Below, in pieces: positions 12,801 to 25,445 of a DNA stretch of 64,000 bases (position 1 is the first letter of the stretch; the number at the start of each line of letters is the position of its first letter). The DNA comes from Bemisia tabaci. Lineage: Eukaryota > Arthropoda > Insecta > Hemiptera > Aleyrodidae. The position numbers were made by a program, and so were the translations under genes. The notes under the pieces are model-generated. The model was given only the letters and a program-made list of their open reading frames with translations. It searched no databases and was not told the origin of the DNA. The stretch is taken from NCBI RefSeq assembly GCF_918797505.1, contig NC_092800.1, positions 45,005,864 through 45,069,863 on the forward strand, given 5' to 3'.

Positions 12801-15304
12801 CGTGATAGAGACAATTGGTAGATGCACGTGCTCAGAATATTTTGCATGTTCCTTCAAACTGCAAGGCGTCACATTACTAACATACGGAACTGAGGTTACG
12901 GAAGTTACACCCACATGGTAAGGGTTATAATTCACAGGTGCAGGTGACTTAAATACTACTGGCTGTGGCGTCGGGGTAACGTAATTATATGCTGCTGCTG
13001 TGTTGGATATGTATGTGGGTGCTGGTGAGGGAACCACGGTGACCTTCTTATAAATTGGCGCTGGAGTGATAGCCGGGCTCTGATAGTACGTGACTGGCTT
13101 AGGAGTTGAAGCTACGTAAGTTGTCGTTACTGGCTGAACAGGCTTTTGATATACGACAGGAGGACTCGGTGTAGAGTAGTAAGCGACGCCAGATACAGGT
13201 GCTTTATTGTAGACATACGAATCTGCATCGTAACCAGGCGAGGAACTGTAGTGGACTACTGGAGGAGCTGGTGTGACGATCGGAGAGACAGGTAAGACTT
13301 TAGGTGTAGAAGAGATTGATCCACCATGGAAGAATATGTTTGCAGATGGCGCTGGTGTGGTCGGTGCTTTATAAACAACTGGAGGTGCTGGGGTGGTTAC
13401 GTGAACACCACTATTGTACGCGATCGGAGGAGCAGGCGTTGAGAAGGAAGAAATCTCATGGTAAGCAGCTGGTGTGGCAGCTGTCGATACTGAGGGTAAG
13501 TGGTACTGAACAACAGGGGACACCGAGGGTGTGTGATATACAGTCGGAGGAGCTGGAGTAGAGACAGATACCACGGGGCTGTAGTGAGCAACTGGGGGCT
13601 GGAGTAGAGTAAGATACCACTGGGCTGTAGTGGGCAACTGGAGGAGCTGGGGTAGAGTAAGAGACCACTGGGCTATAGTGCGCAACTGGGGGAGCAGGAG
13701 TAGAGACAGATACCACTGGGCTATAGTGAGCAACTGGAGGAGCTGGCGTGGACACAGAACTATAATGCACAACTGGAGGTGCCGGAGTGGAGACAACAGG
13801 GCTGTAATGGGCTACAGGAGGTGCTGGAGTGGACACATACTCAGCTTTGTAGGGTGTTGGAGTGACATATGACACCGGTTGAGCGGAATGGTATGAACCG
13901 TAGTCAGACACTGTGGAAACAGCTGGGTGAATAGAGGAGATTGCAACTGGTGCTGCTGTTGTCACCGTGACAACAGGCAACTTGTAGTTGTATGCACTTT
14001 TAATGACACCCGCTGGTTGGGTCCCTTTGCGAAACCTGCATAGTACCCTTTCTGCGCATAGTTTTGGTAAGCTTCGCCACCCTGTACGTTTGCCGTATTC
14101 AACTGCCCTGAATAGCCGGTGCTGTAAAGATAATTTTCACCGTGCTCTGAATATTTCCCACCTGCATTGTGGTCATAGTCCCCACTATAGTCGTGTTTAT
14201 ATTCACCGCTATTATCATGCACGTATGCGCCGTTGTTTCCACTTGCATATTGAGCATTGCCACCTAGATAAGTCGCGTCTTTACTATAACCTGAACTGTA
14301 TGCGGTGTAACCAACTTTTCCGGATGTATATTGACCTGGAGCCAACGGTGCATTAATGTACACGTTAGCTGCATTTCCTGTGTATTGACCTTTTGATCCG
14401 GATATTTTGACGTACTGCCCATCGGAACCATCGTCATAATAACTTGCACCACCAGAATATGCTCCACTAGTTTTCTCACCGACGTACTGGCCTCCACTTC
14501 CATAAGATTCTTTTTCATGAACATATCCCTTATCATCATGAACATATCCTTTATCATCATGAACGTAGGCTCCGCTATTATCGTGGACGTAAGCACCACT
14601 GCTAGAACTGACACCGCCAGAGTACACTCCAGCAGCGGAACCTCCAATTTGGCCACTACCAGCAGAATATTGATGAATGTATTGACCTCCGTCTCCGTAT
14701 TTACCGTCCTGGTGCACGTATTGACCTCCGTTTCCGTATTTGCCCTCCTGATGAATGTACTGACCTCCATTTCCGTATTTGCCTTCCTGGTGAACGTAAC
14801 GGTTCTCATCATGAACATAGCCCTTATCGTTGTGTACGTAATCTCCACTGTTATCATGAACATAATCACCACTATTATCATGAATGTAAGCGCCACTGTT
14901 ATCATGAACGTAATCTGACGCATACAAACCCACGCTTCCTCCTACGTATTGAACTGTGTTTCCTGCATTGTACAAAGACTGCTTCGCGCCTACTCCATTA
15001 GCACCGTAGAGTTTCCCATACCCACCAACATACGGGGCGCTTCCAGGTGATGAATATAGTAAGCCACCTGATCCGTAACCTCCCACGTTGACACCGGCGT
15101 ACTGAGAGCCTCCACCAGCTGAATACTGAGCACCACTTCCAGAATACAATTGCGCTCCGCTTCCGTACTGACCACTTTTTAAGGCTTCGGAATACTGATT
15201 GCTGCTTCCACCTTCATACTGAATACCGGAATTTCCACCTGCTGAGTAAGCTAATCCTGCAGCATCATATTGACCCACACCAGGAATTCCAACCAGATTG
15301 GACC
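9894..15304 (-). CDS. Exon 14: giant repeat-bearing exon with terminal ChtBD2
   Basis: This terminal exon encodes about 1,800 residues and ends at TAA (9894-9896). From 15304 to about 14020 it is Gly/Tyr/Ser/His-rich with QY, GQY and YVHDNSG motifs. From about 14020 to 10100 it is Pro/Val/Tyr-rich, with 15-residue STPAPPVAHYSPVV-type units and 33-residue YKQP units. Near 10470 there is a non-repetitive basic island with CDC. The end is a six-cysteine ChtBD2. The frame is open from 15304 to about 14025, shifts by one there, and returns to the original frame near 13598. Without those shifts translation would stop at 13962. The acceptor is CCTTTTTTAG in phase 1. Confidence 0.88.
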
Positions 15305-18300
15305 CTAAAAAAGGAATAAAACAGAGACGTTTTAGATGTTTAAACCATGATAAACGGTATGAAAAAAACTTAACTACAAGGAACTTTTATTTCATACCTT
15401 CCCAAGTAGCATTTTTCAATGTAAAAGTTGCAACAAGTTGAAACAATGTTGGTATTAGTTGCAATAAAGTTTCAACTTTCGGTCAACTTTTGGTCGATAA
15501 GTGCCGATTTTCGGCGATCTGATCGGAAGACAAAGTTGCAACCTGCTGAGATTGCAAAATTGCTGAACCGAAGTTGTTTAAAATCTGAAGATAGGCAACC
15601 AGCAATACTTTGAAGTTGAAACATGTTTCAACTTAATTGGAACTAGTTCCAACAATGATAGCTCCTTCGGGGGAGAGAGTAGGCAATCTGCACATCAATC
15701 TATTAGTTGCAAGAATCAAACGATTTTGTTGCAAGTTGTTGCAACCTCTGCTACTTGGGTTCTTGTTGCCGGCCTGTTAGCCAGATGCAAGCATACATAA
15801 AGATTTGAAACAAAAAGTGTATCATTATTTTTCATTCTAAAGGATAGCAAAGAGCATGAAAGGAGGTCCATTAATGTTTTTCCTTCAACTAAATAGAGAG
15901 CTCTAAGCTTTTTTTCAAATCACTCTAGTGCTCAAATCATTGATTCTCAAAATGAAAATATTCAACGGCGAGACTTATTTTCATGCTTTCGTGAAAAAAA
16001 AATTAAAGAAATTTAAATAAGTTAATGAGAAATTTCTTCGTTTATTTGTATTTTTAAAATTATTAATCAGATTTCTTTCGATTGAATTTCCTCTCTTACC
16101 CAATACTACTCCGGCGTTTCCTCCTTGGATGCGACCACCAGAAACATAGTAATCTGGAACAGATGCATAGGATGGACGCAAGCGACCCTCGTACAAATCT
16201 CCTACCGTTAATCTTGCACCAGCATACCCAGATTGACCTATGAAAGGAAGACAATACATTAGAAAGTACTAAAATACTTCCTTATTTTAATGACAAGTAT
16301 AAAAATTTCCATTTTATATTTTTGCGCTGCAGTGTTTTACTTCTATTAGAGGGAGGAAAACTATCAAAAACAATTCAAACGTGTATTGAATTAAGTAGGG
16401 GGAAAAATTGCTCTCTTAGAGTTATTTTACGAACCCGTTCTTCGGTTTTTCTCTTGAAGTCAAGAATGTATAATTCCGTGCCGATCCACTGACAATTTTG
16501 GAGTTACCCATATAAATGATATTTGCATGCCACTCTCAATCAGTGGAACGAGCTTTTAAAAGCGGTCGATCGTGAAATTTATGACAAAAAATGCAAATTT
16601 TTATGTTGATTTCGTCACACTATAAAGCTCAAATGAACGTATTTATGCTAACAGAAACTATGTGCATTGGATTTTCGTGCGACATAGTTCTTTTAGGCAA
16701 AAATACGTTCAAATGTTGTTCTTTGAGGGAAAATTTACAAGAAAAAAATGAAACCACTTATAAACTTCTATGTCTTGTATCATAACAATAAAGGTTTTTT
16801 AAGTTTTTAACACCACGCCTGATCACTCCCATGGACGCGCTGCACAGCATACCGTACAAAAAACGCATATTTCCTGAATACTTCCAAAGTAACCGGCAGC
16901 ATGCCTATGTATAGGCTGTCCAAAAAGGAGTGAGAAATATGCTCTAATTTCAAAACTAGGCAATGTATTCATACAATCTTAGACAACTCTCAGCTTTGTC
17001 TTTCGAACAAGAACAGGAAAAAGCGTCTACTTCACTTAGTTTTGAAGTTTTAGTATGTGTCCCACTACATATGTTTGCCTATGAATCTGAGGAAAAATTG
17101 TGCTAGTAGGAGCTTTTAATCCCATCGTGAGAATTTCCAGTTTCATGTTGAAACACCCAAAAGATTTTTAATGCACCATCGCTGTTCCATTAATGGTGAT
17201 ATTTTCTAATGTTTTCAGCTTACCACATCCTTGTACATTCCAGGGCCAGTCGCAGACCAACTGAGCTTCGTTGAAAACAAGCCCGAATGGACATCTGAAT
17301 TCATAGGCAGTCAAAGGAGTCACTCCATCCCGTGAGTGGTCCAAGCAAGCGAAGAACCAGCGACAGTTCTCTGGATCTGCATAATAGCCCTCGACCGCAG
17401 GGCATACGTATCTGCTCCTTGGGACTGGAGCAATTTCACTGGATCCTGCAAAAAACGTATGGTTCAGGGTTTGATTGCAAAACGATCGTTAGGAGAAAGG
17501 CACCGACTTTTTTTCTGTGTTATTTTATAGAATTATGAACAATTTTCATTGAAAAAATTGCACATTTCTTTGAGATTCTGAAAATTCTCAAAGATATTTA
17601 CACTCTTTGTTATCTTCACAATGCAACTCGAATAGTACAAAAAGAATGGATTGTCAACGAATGAACACTCAATATTGACTATCCTCAATACTAAGCGTCG
17701 AAATTTTCACAAGGAGTAGGTATCACACGCAAACTCACAATTTCAAAAACGGCTATTCAGTTGCTTTTTGTATAACTTCGTGCGATTATTTTTGTAAAAT
17801 AACGTCTCTTAATTTAGCCACGGTGCTTACCTTGACAAGCTCCTCCATCGGGTAAGGACCCAGGCCACACGCAAACTTCGTAGCGTTCATCAAATGCAAG
17901 TCCGGCCGGACAGTCGTACTCAAATACGGTGTAGTCCTCAACGTATTGGTTAAACTTTACACAGCGGTAAAATCTGAGGGAAAAATCCAATTGAAAGTAA
18001 ACAAGTTATGATTGTTTAAAATTTATACAGATTAATGCAGATTCTGTGAGGTAACATACCCAGATAGCAACGATAGCTGTGCGTGACGATTGCATCGTCA
18101 GATTATTGCAATTTTTTAATACAGGTAAGTTACCCATAAGAGGTAATTTAATAGCAAGGAAGTTGTTGAGATCGTAGGTTGCCTATCCCTTTTATTCAAG
18201 GCGCTGAAATGATCAGAATATTTACGGTATTAGATGACAATTTTTGAAAGATTGAGTGTTGCCCATCCCTCTTTGGACGCAAAAAAAATCTGCGATGATC

Positions 18301-21300
18301 AAACCGTTGGACTCGATAAAATTGATCAACTTTTTCGATTTAACAGCAGCACCTTGACAATTTTGAATTTTATCTCGACTATTCCTCTACTTGTGGCTGT
18401 GGAATGACAACCTTCGGCGTCTTCCTTCTTTGATTATTATGATGAATTCTCGATACTACATTAGCAGTCGAGCTGAAACTGCCTCGTGCCTTGCGAGTTT
18501 TCCATCATATTAGTTTTTATTTTCGGTGAACACCTTTCACCGCTATTACACAAAATTGCGTGTGATTTTCACTACCATATCAATAATATTTTCCGAAAAC
18601 TTCCAAAATAATATGAAAAAATACTGTCTTGAATAAATGAAATATCAATGGAAACATTGGAACTTAGTTATAGGAATGTAAAATATCGACGCGGAAGGTG
18701 CATAATCTTCAAATATCAAAAAGTTTTTGACGCCGTCATATTGAATCAAAAGAGGACGAACCAAAATTGGACCGCGTTTAGTAGAAAGGACCAAGACCAC
18801 ATCAGCCATTGCCATTTCATTGGGCAATTTAATTTTTTACATGAAAATGGTTGTGCGGATTTTTGTGCAAAGTTCAGTAAATTTTTTGCATAGAGCGAAG
18901 CAAATTCCTTAAAATTTTTAAAGGAACCCGCACAAACGTTCTCTTGTAAAAGAATTAAATGGTCAAGTAAATTTTGGCAATAGCAGATGTGGCTTGGTTC
19001 CTTTCTGCTAAACGTAGTCCAGTTATTGCTCGAATTTATAGTGGAATATTCTTCGCACTGCGAGGAAAAATCATGGAGGTGTTCTAGAACCGACGTTGAA
19101 TATTTTAATCTTTTTAAAAAATAAATTACGACAGAAAATGTGTAGCACCACAAACGGAGCTTCGCGTTTGTTAAAGTCCATCGTCGATATCTTGTATTTC
19201 ATTTTGTAAATTATTTGATGAGTAATTGAGCATTTGTACAGTTAGCTAACCTGTTGCAACCGCTTGGATGCGTAAAATATCCTTGTCGGGAACATTCGAA
19301 TTCGGTTTTGATCTGCCGCCGCACAACATGGATGTCACCAGCGCGATCGACAACACGCACTACGCGGTATGGAGATACTTGAACATCCGCTGAAAGACAA
19401 AATTTGAAGTTTGAATCCACGCCATATGCGTAAAAAAAGTGTAATCTTACTTAATCGACCGTTCTGTAGAAAATGCGCAAACCAATCAATTGGACTGCAT
19501 TTTGCAATTTGGAACTATAAATTCTGGCCCAGTTTAAAAACAACGTAGGTACCATTCGTTTCCCTATGCACATGAGTGTTTTTTCAGATGAGCCAGAATT
19601 TATAGTTCCAAATTGCAAAATGCAGTCCAATTCATTATCAAGATTTTTTTAAGTTTAGACTTTTTCAGTCTAGTCTTTTTTCTAGGAAATCATGAACGCG
19701 AAAACCGTGAGCGGACCGGAAGATTTTTTCCTTAAACTATGTTTTTGATAAACAGCTGAAAACCAATTATTTGCCTCATTATTAATTTTAAATTTAGACT
19801 GTATATAATTATTTGACCCAATTAGTTTTTATTTTTTTAAAATTAAATATTGAAAATAAGATTTCACGGTTTGCGGTCAGAAGATGCGGACCGCCGCCGG
19901 AAGATATGACGCGTCTAATACTTGGGTTAATCTTGTTTTTGACATCAAGCTCAAGTTTCTTTTTAAAAAGGATTAAGGAGATGACCTGTGATCGGCCATA
20001 GGCTAGACTTTGTTTACGTGCACTGAAAAAAAAAGTTACGGGCTATATAGACATACCGTCCGTTCCGGGCTCAGAGGCCGAAAGTTACGGGTGATGGAGC
20101 TGTAGTTTTGATTGCTCCGAGCGCTACGCCCGAAACTACCGGCTTTTGAGCTTGGAACGCGGACAGGATGTGTATATAGCCCGTAAGTACGGTTTCCAGG
20201 GCCGGTGCTTCTTTTGCGATGTGTTTCACTGGTAGAAGTCAACACAGTGGAAGCGATCATATTCGCTTTGATAGCACCCTGAGATAGCAACTTCTGCACG
20301 GAGAAAAAAACTTCGTGCGTGGGACCCGAAGTTGAGGTCATATGGATCTCTGAATCTGAAGTTTTCGGATCACGTATCTAAAAACTTGAGGTCCAGCTGC
20401 CGAAGTTCGGGTCAGACATCTGAAGTACTTCGATGTATATACCGAAGGGTTCGGGTCACACATCTGAAGTACTCCGGTACATACCGAAGTACCTCGATGT
20501 CTGGCCCGAGCTTCGGCAGCTGAACTAGGATACTACACAATATTCAAAATGGCCAACACCAATCCGCCAAAACACATGTGCCTGGACGATATTCTAACCA
20601 TTTGTTGACATCCCAGTGTATTTACATTCACGATTTCTTCGCGTTGATAAAGATCCGCTTTGGTTGACCTTATGCTCCCGATTGCAATTTGCGCGTCAGC
20701 TATGTTGGGTATATTGCTATTGCCAAAAGGTTGAATGGAACGATTCCTCTACAGAAATGTTCACTTGTGACGTAGTATCGTTTTTGAAGCAGGAAGCTCA
20801 AAAAACGCAAATTTCTTACGCAGATTGTGAAATTAGGAGCGCTTTTGAATCTTTGCCAATGCGCTCATCATGATTATTGAGACATTTACTGATAGAGACA
20901 ACTTTTATTTTTGCTCTAGCAAAAGTTTGCAAGAAGCCCATTCGTTTTTTAATAAGTAAATTTCCACCAATTGAGGGATTTTGAAATTATGAGCATTTTT
21001 TTCACGGTGATGCATGGGTCAAGAGGTCAGCGTCTTAAATTTTGAAGGTCCCGAGATAGCGTTTTTGGCAAATTCTGCCATTTTGGCTTTTTGAATTTTA
21101 AAAATCTGAGTTAAGATTCAAGTTACTCGTCAAAAATACCCCCTAACACCATGTTTCATAAAAATCGATCGAACAGGAGCCCAATGCTGTAGGATCAACG
21201 GGACTCTAAACAGTGGTGAACGGTAACAGTTGACTTTCATACGTTAGTGCGCCTTCAATTACATTTGATACTCTGCAATACTTTCGTGGTGGAATAGTTG

Positions 21301-24300
21301 CATTGGCGCCTACAAACCTAACAGGGATACTTCACGCATTGCGCAATGCGTGAAGTATCCCAGTTAGGTTTGTAGGCGCCAATGCAACTATTCTACCACG
21401 AAAGTATTGCACGGTATCAAATGTAATTGAAGGCGCACTAATGTATGAAACTTGACTGTTACCGTCATGGTGTCAGGGGGTATTTTTTAACGAGGAACTT
21501 GAATCTCAACTTAAATTTTTAAAATTCAAAAATTCAAAATGGCAGAATTTGCCGAAAATGTTATCTTAAGACTTTCGAAATTTAAGACGGTTGACCGCCT
21601 GACCCACGCATCACCATGAAAAAAAATGCTCATAATTTCAATTAATCGCTGAATTGATGGAAGTTTACTCACTAAAAAACGAATTGTAAAGTTCCAAAGG
21701 GAGTCACCGTCAGTTGAGTCATAACCATAGGTGTCAGGCGAGACCACTATCAACAAGCGAGAATTGCACAAAGTATTTACAATGATTATTAACAACTGAT
21801 TACGTGCTTACTTCAAAAACACATCAGTCGCGGCTCGACCTCAAGTTTTCGGATGCGTGACCAGAAAACTTCAGAGATCCATATGACCTCAACTTCGGGT
21901 CCCACGCACGAAGTTTTTTTCTCCGTGTGCTCTTTGACTATTCCTTCCGTTGTTTCTAAAGAGCAAAGGAATTTTTCAAGTGACGTGGAGGTTTTTACTA
22001 CAGACGTGACAGCTTTACCTGCAAAGGCAAATGGCGATGCTTGATGAAGCTGCTCTTGCAAGCTGTAGAGTTGCGCAGCCCTGGTTTTTCGGCCGATGTT
22101 GGTCAATGTGTCGTAGAGTGTGGATAAGACTGTCGGCCCAGGTTGCGTGCAATCATTGCTCCAGTCTTCAGCTTCAATGTTCATCACAGCTACTCCAGCC
22201 AATTCACGGAGCAGTACATATTTACCCTATAGACAAAAAAGATTCCATAAGGGTCGCGCTAATGGGGATGTAAAGTAGACATTGCGGTGGGACTATCACT
22301 GAAAAAAAGTTCGGTCGTGTACCAAAGTTCAGTGTTCCGTATCATCCCAACTAATGCGGTTCGTCAAACTGATTTTCCGGTTTATCAAACCGAACTTTCG
22401 ATTCGTGTGACCGAACTTGTGCGCTGAATTGAACTGACGAACTAAGTTTTGTCATAAATGCCGAACGTTCGGTTACGCGCACCGAAAGTTTGACAAACCG
22501 AATATTTTGGTCTTTTACTTACTTTAAAAAAAGTTCGGTCTTATGTGCCAAAGTTCGGTGTTCCGTATCATCCCAACCTATGCGTTTCGTCAAACCGAAT
22601 TTTCGGTTTATCAAACCGAACCTTCGGTTCGTGTGACCGAGCTTGTGCGGTAAAGTGAACTGACAAACTAAGTTTGGTCAGGTATACTGAAAGTTTGGTT
22701 ACACGAACCGAAAGTTTGACAAACCTAATATTTTGGATGATGTGAAACACCGAACGTTCGGTTCAAATGATCAATTTTTTTTCATCGATACTTATCCAAC
22801 CAGTGCAGTGTCATTCAACTTACAGTAATTTTAAACGTGATTAATTATTATTCAGTCAGTCTAGTAAATGAAAGGCGTAATCAACTGGTGATGAAACCAA
22901 TGAGCTGTTTTTTTAATTATACCAACGGCAGGTAACGTAATGCAAACTTTAAAACGAGCAACGCCACCGGTAACCTAAGTCACAAAGTTTATTTGCCGAT
23001 TAAACATACGGTCGAGTTTTAATAGTTACTGACAGGGTGGCATGGAACGTAAGAAGGAAATGAATGATCGGAAATTCCAGTGAAATATTTCATGAAGTTT
23101 CACGAGGCTGTGAAACATTTCATATCTTTCAGGGGCTGAAGTAAGTAATCCGCACTCGAACACAAAACAGAAGAAAGTCACAATATTTTCATTTTGCGAA
23201 ACATGAAAAGGAACCCGTATTTTTCAATGTTTTTCATAAATTTCTGAAACTCATGAAATGTTTCACGTAAAATTTCAAGATTTTATTTTTCATGAAATTT
23301 GGTCACTATGATTACTGATTAAGTCATGAGTATCTGTAGGAACACTCGCCGTTGTTCAGTTCCATTGCATGCAGTCTCATTACAATAATTGAATCGGACG
23401 CCTAATCGCAGATGTCAGCATACACGGAAGATTGCTTACCATTCGTTGACAGGTGAAAATTCTAAATGATGCAAGAATGCATTTAGAAACCCATTCCTTT
23501 ACAAACTAATATTGTCATCAACACGTCCTAACACGCATTGGACGCGTCGACAGTGAAAATGTGAATATTTCCTCAATGAACTCACATGCGCTAAGTTTTA
23601 AACTCAGCTGAGACGAACTCCATGCTGCTATTGAATGAAAATCCGTAAAATTTAAATCCGCACCTCATTTGCACTATCTCTTTTATTAATACTTTCTGAT
23701 AATAATTAACAAGTCAGTCAAACTTCGAGACAAATAACTTTTGCAGGCGTGTGTTTGCTTTCCACAATCCTTCATCCTCGCTTTATTTACTTAGACAGTG
23801 TACTTAATAGAGCTAAGAATGTCCAGGCTCTTAATCTTACTTTGATAGAGGCACTTGTAGAGTCGTCGAAAGCAACCCAGGTTGCGTTATTGTAAGCGTA
23901 AGGAGCAGTGAGATCCTCATCTCGCTCTACGGTCCAAGTTCCATTTGACATGAGACGACATAGCTGAAACAGAAAAGAAATGATAATTCCGCTTCGTTCA
24001 TTTGAATTTCAAAGACTCCCGAATCTCATTAATTTACAACTTTGCGGCATAATCGTAATAATTGAGAATTAAAAACAGCATAAAATGCAAAAATGGAACT
24101 TATATTCTGATCATGAAGATAAACAGTTTGAATTTTTTATTACTAAATAAAATACAAAGAATGACGGATGTATTAATCACTGAAACTATGCCTATGACAT
24201 TCAAAACGGAAAAAAGTCTTTCTGTTTTAACAATTAAATTGTTTAAAAAAAAGGTTCCGAAATGTTTCAATGTAGATTTTACAATAAAAAATGCTAATTT

Positions 24301-25405
24301 AATCACCCCGTGGTTACATTAGCATTCTATTGTAGTAAAATCTACAGTGAAACATGACGGAACACTTTTATTTAAACAATTTAATTGTTCAATCAGCAAG
24401 ACCATGTTTTTCCGTGAGAAAAAAAAAAATACTTGACGGAGCAAATGAGAGGATTATTTTGTTTTTCTGGCGACATTTTGACAACCATAGAAACTTATTT
24501 GCATCCGTAATAAGCTAATGAGATACAATCATTTTTACCATACCATAGCAGGCAAATAAGCCACATTCATTTACATCAGATTTAAAGAATACATTTGAAT
24601 TTCAGCGGAAAAATGTTCTTGTTTCTTCCGAAATGTAAGAAACCCCGTGTAAAAATATTTTACGGAATTTATACTCAAACTTACTTGCTTCTGCGTGAGA
24701 ATCTCAGGGGTCCCAACTGATGGTGATTGTGGCATGTTGCTTGTTGCATTTTTCAAGGTGAATTTTGTTGCGGTGCTAGGGACGGCAATAACGATCTTGT
24801 TTTGAGATGCTCCGAGACCAGTCACCAAGTCTATCAATGAATCCTGGATAAAAAAAGTCCATTCAAATGTGTTAAGAGCAGACATATGTCAAAATTACAG
24901 AGTATATGCATTACACTCTCATCTTGAAAGGAACTTGCAGACAAAAAAAAGTACATTTAAAGCAACAGTCAATATGATAAGAGCAGAAGATGAAATGGAG
25001 AATCTACGTCAGTAACTCGTGCGGTATCTCTCATATTTGAAGGCGCTTTTAATGCGGATGTGTTCGGATGCTAAATATCTCAGGCTCTGTCACAGAGCTC
25101 TTTTTGCCTCTGATTTTAATGATTTATTGATCATCAATTCCTCAACTTCTGAGAACCGTTCTTGGACTCAAAATACAAAGACTTAGAAAGTGTTGCTTCG
25201 CAATACTTTGAAATCGTATGCACCGTCAAAAAATGTCGTTTTAGGTGTGACATAATCGAAATATGTATTAAATACATTTTGGCATAAAAACGACTAAAAC
25301 TGAATTTGCTTCCAATTCTAAGCAAAACATGGATCTCTTGTATTCACATGCCAAAATTTAGGATGTCCATCACACAAACCCTATCAAAATCCCTAATGTG
25401 GGACG

Positions 25406-25445
<40 letters not shown>

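Noticed and set aside
13606..13796. N-terminal part of the long 1,300-residue minus-strand open frame
   Set aside because: It reads the STPAPPVAHYSPVV repeats in the wrong frame (Leu/Gln/Trp-rich nonsense). The meaningful frame here is the one that continues from 13980; the long frame becomes genuine only below about 13600.
14264..14923. 219-residue minus-strand frame rich in Thr, Met and Ile
   Set aside because: It is a shifted reading of the YVHDNSG repeats; the other frame is in phase with exon 13 and with the rest of exon 14.
24062..24322. Overlapping frames on both strands in intron 7
   Set aside because: They arise from an AT-rich hairpin at 24205-24400 and have no exon features.
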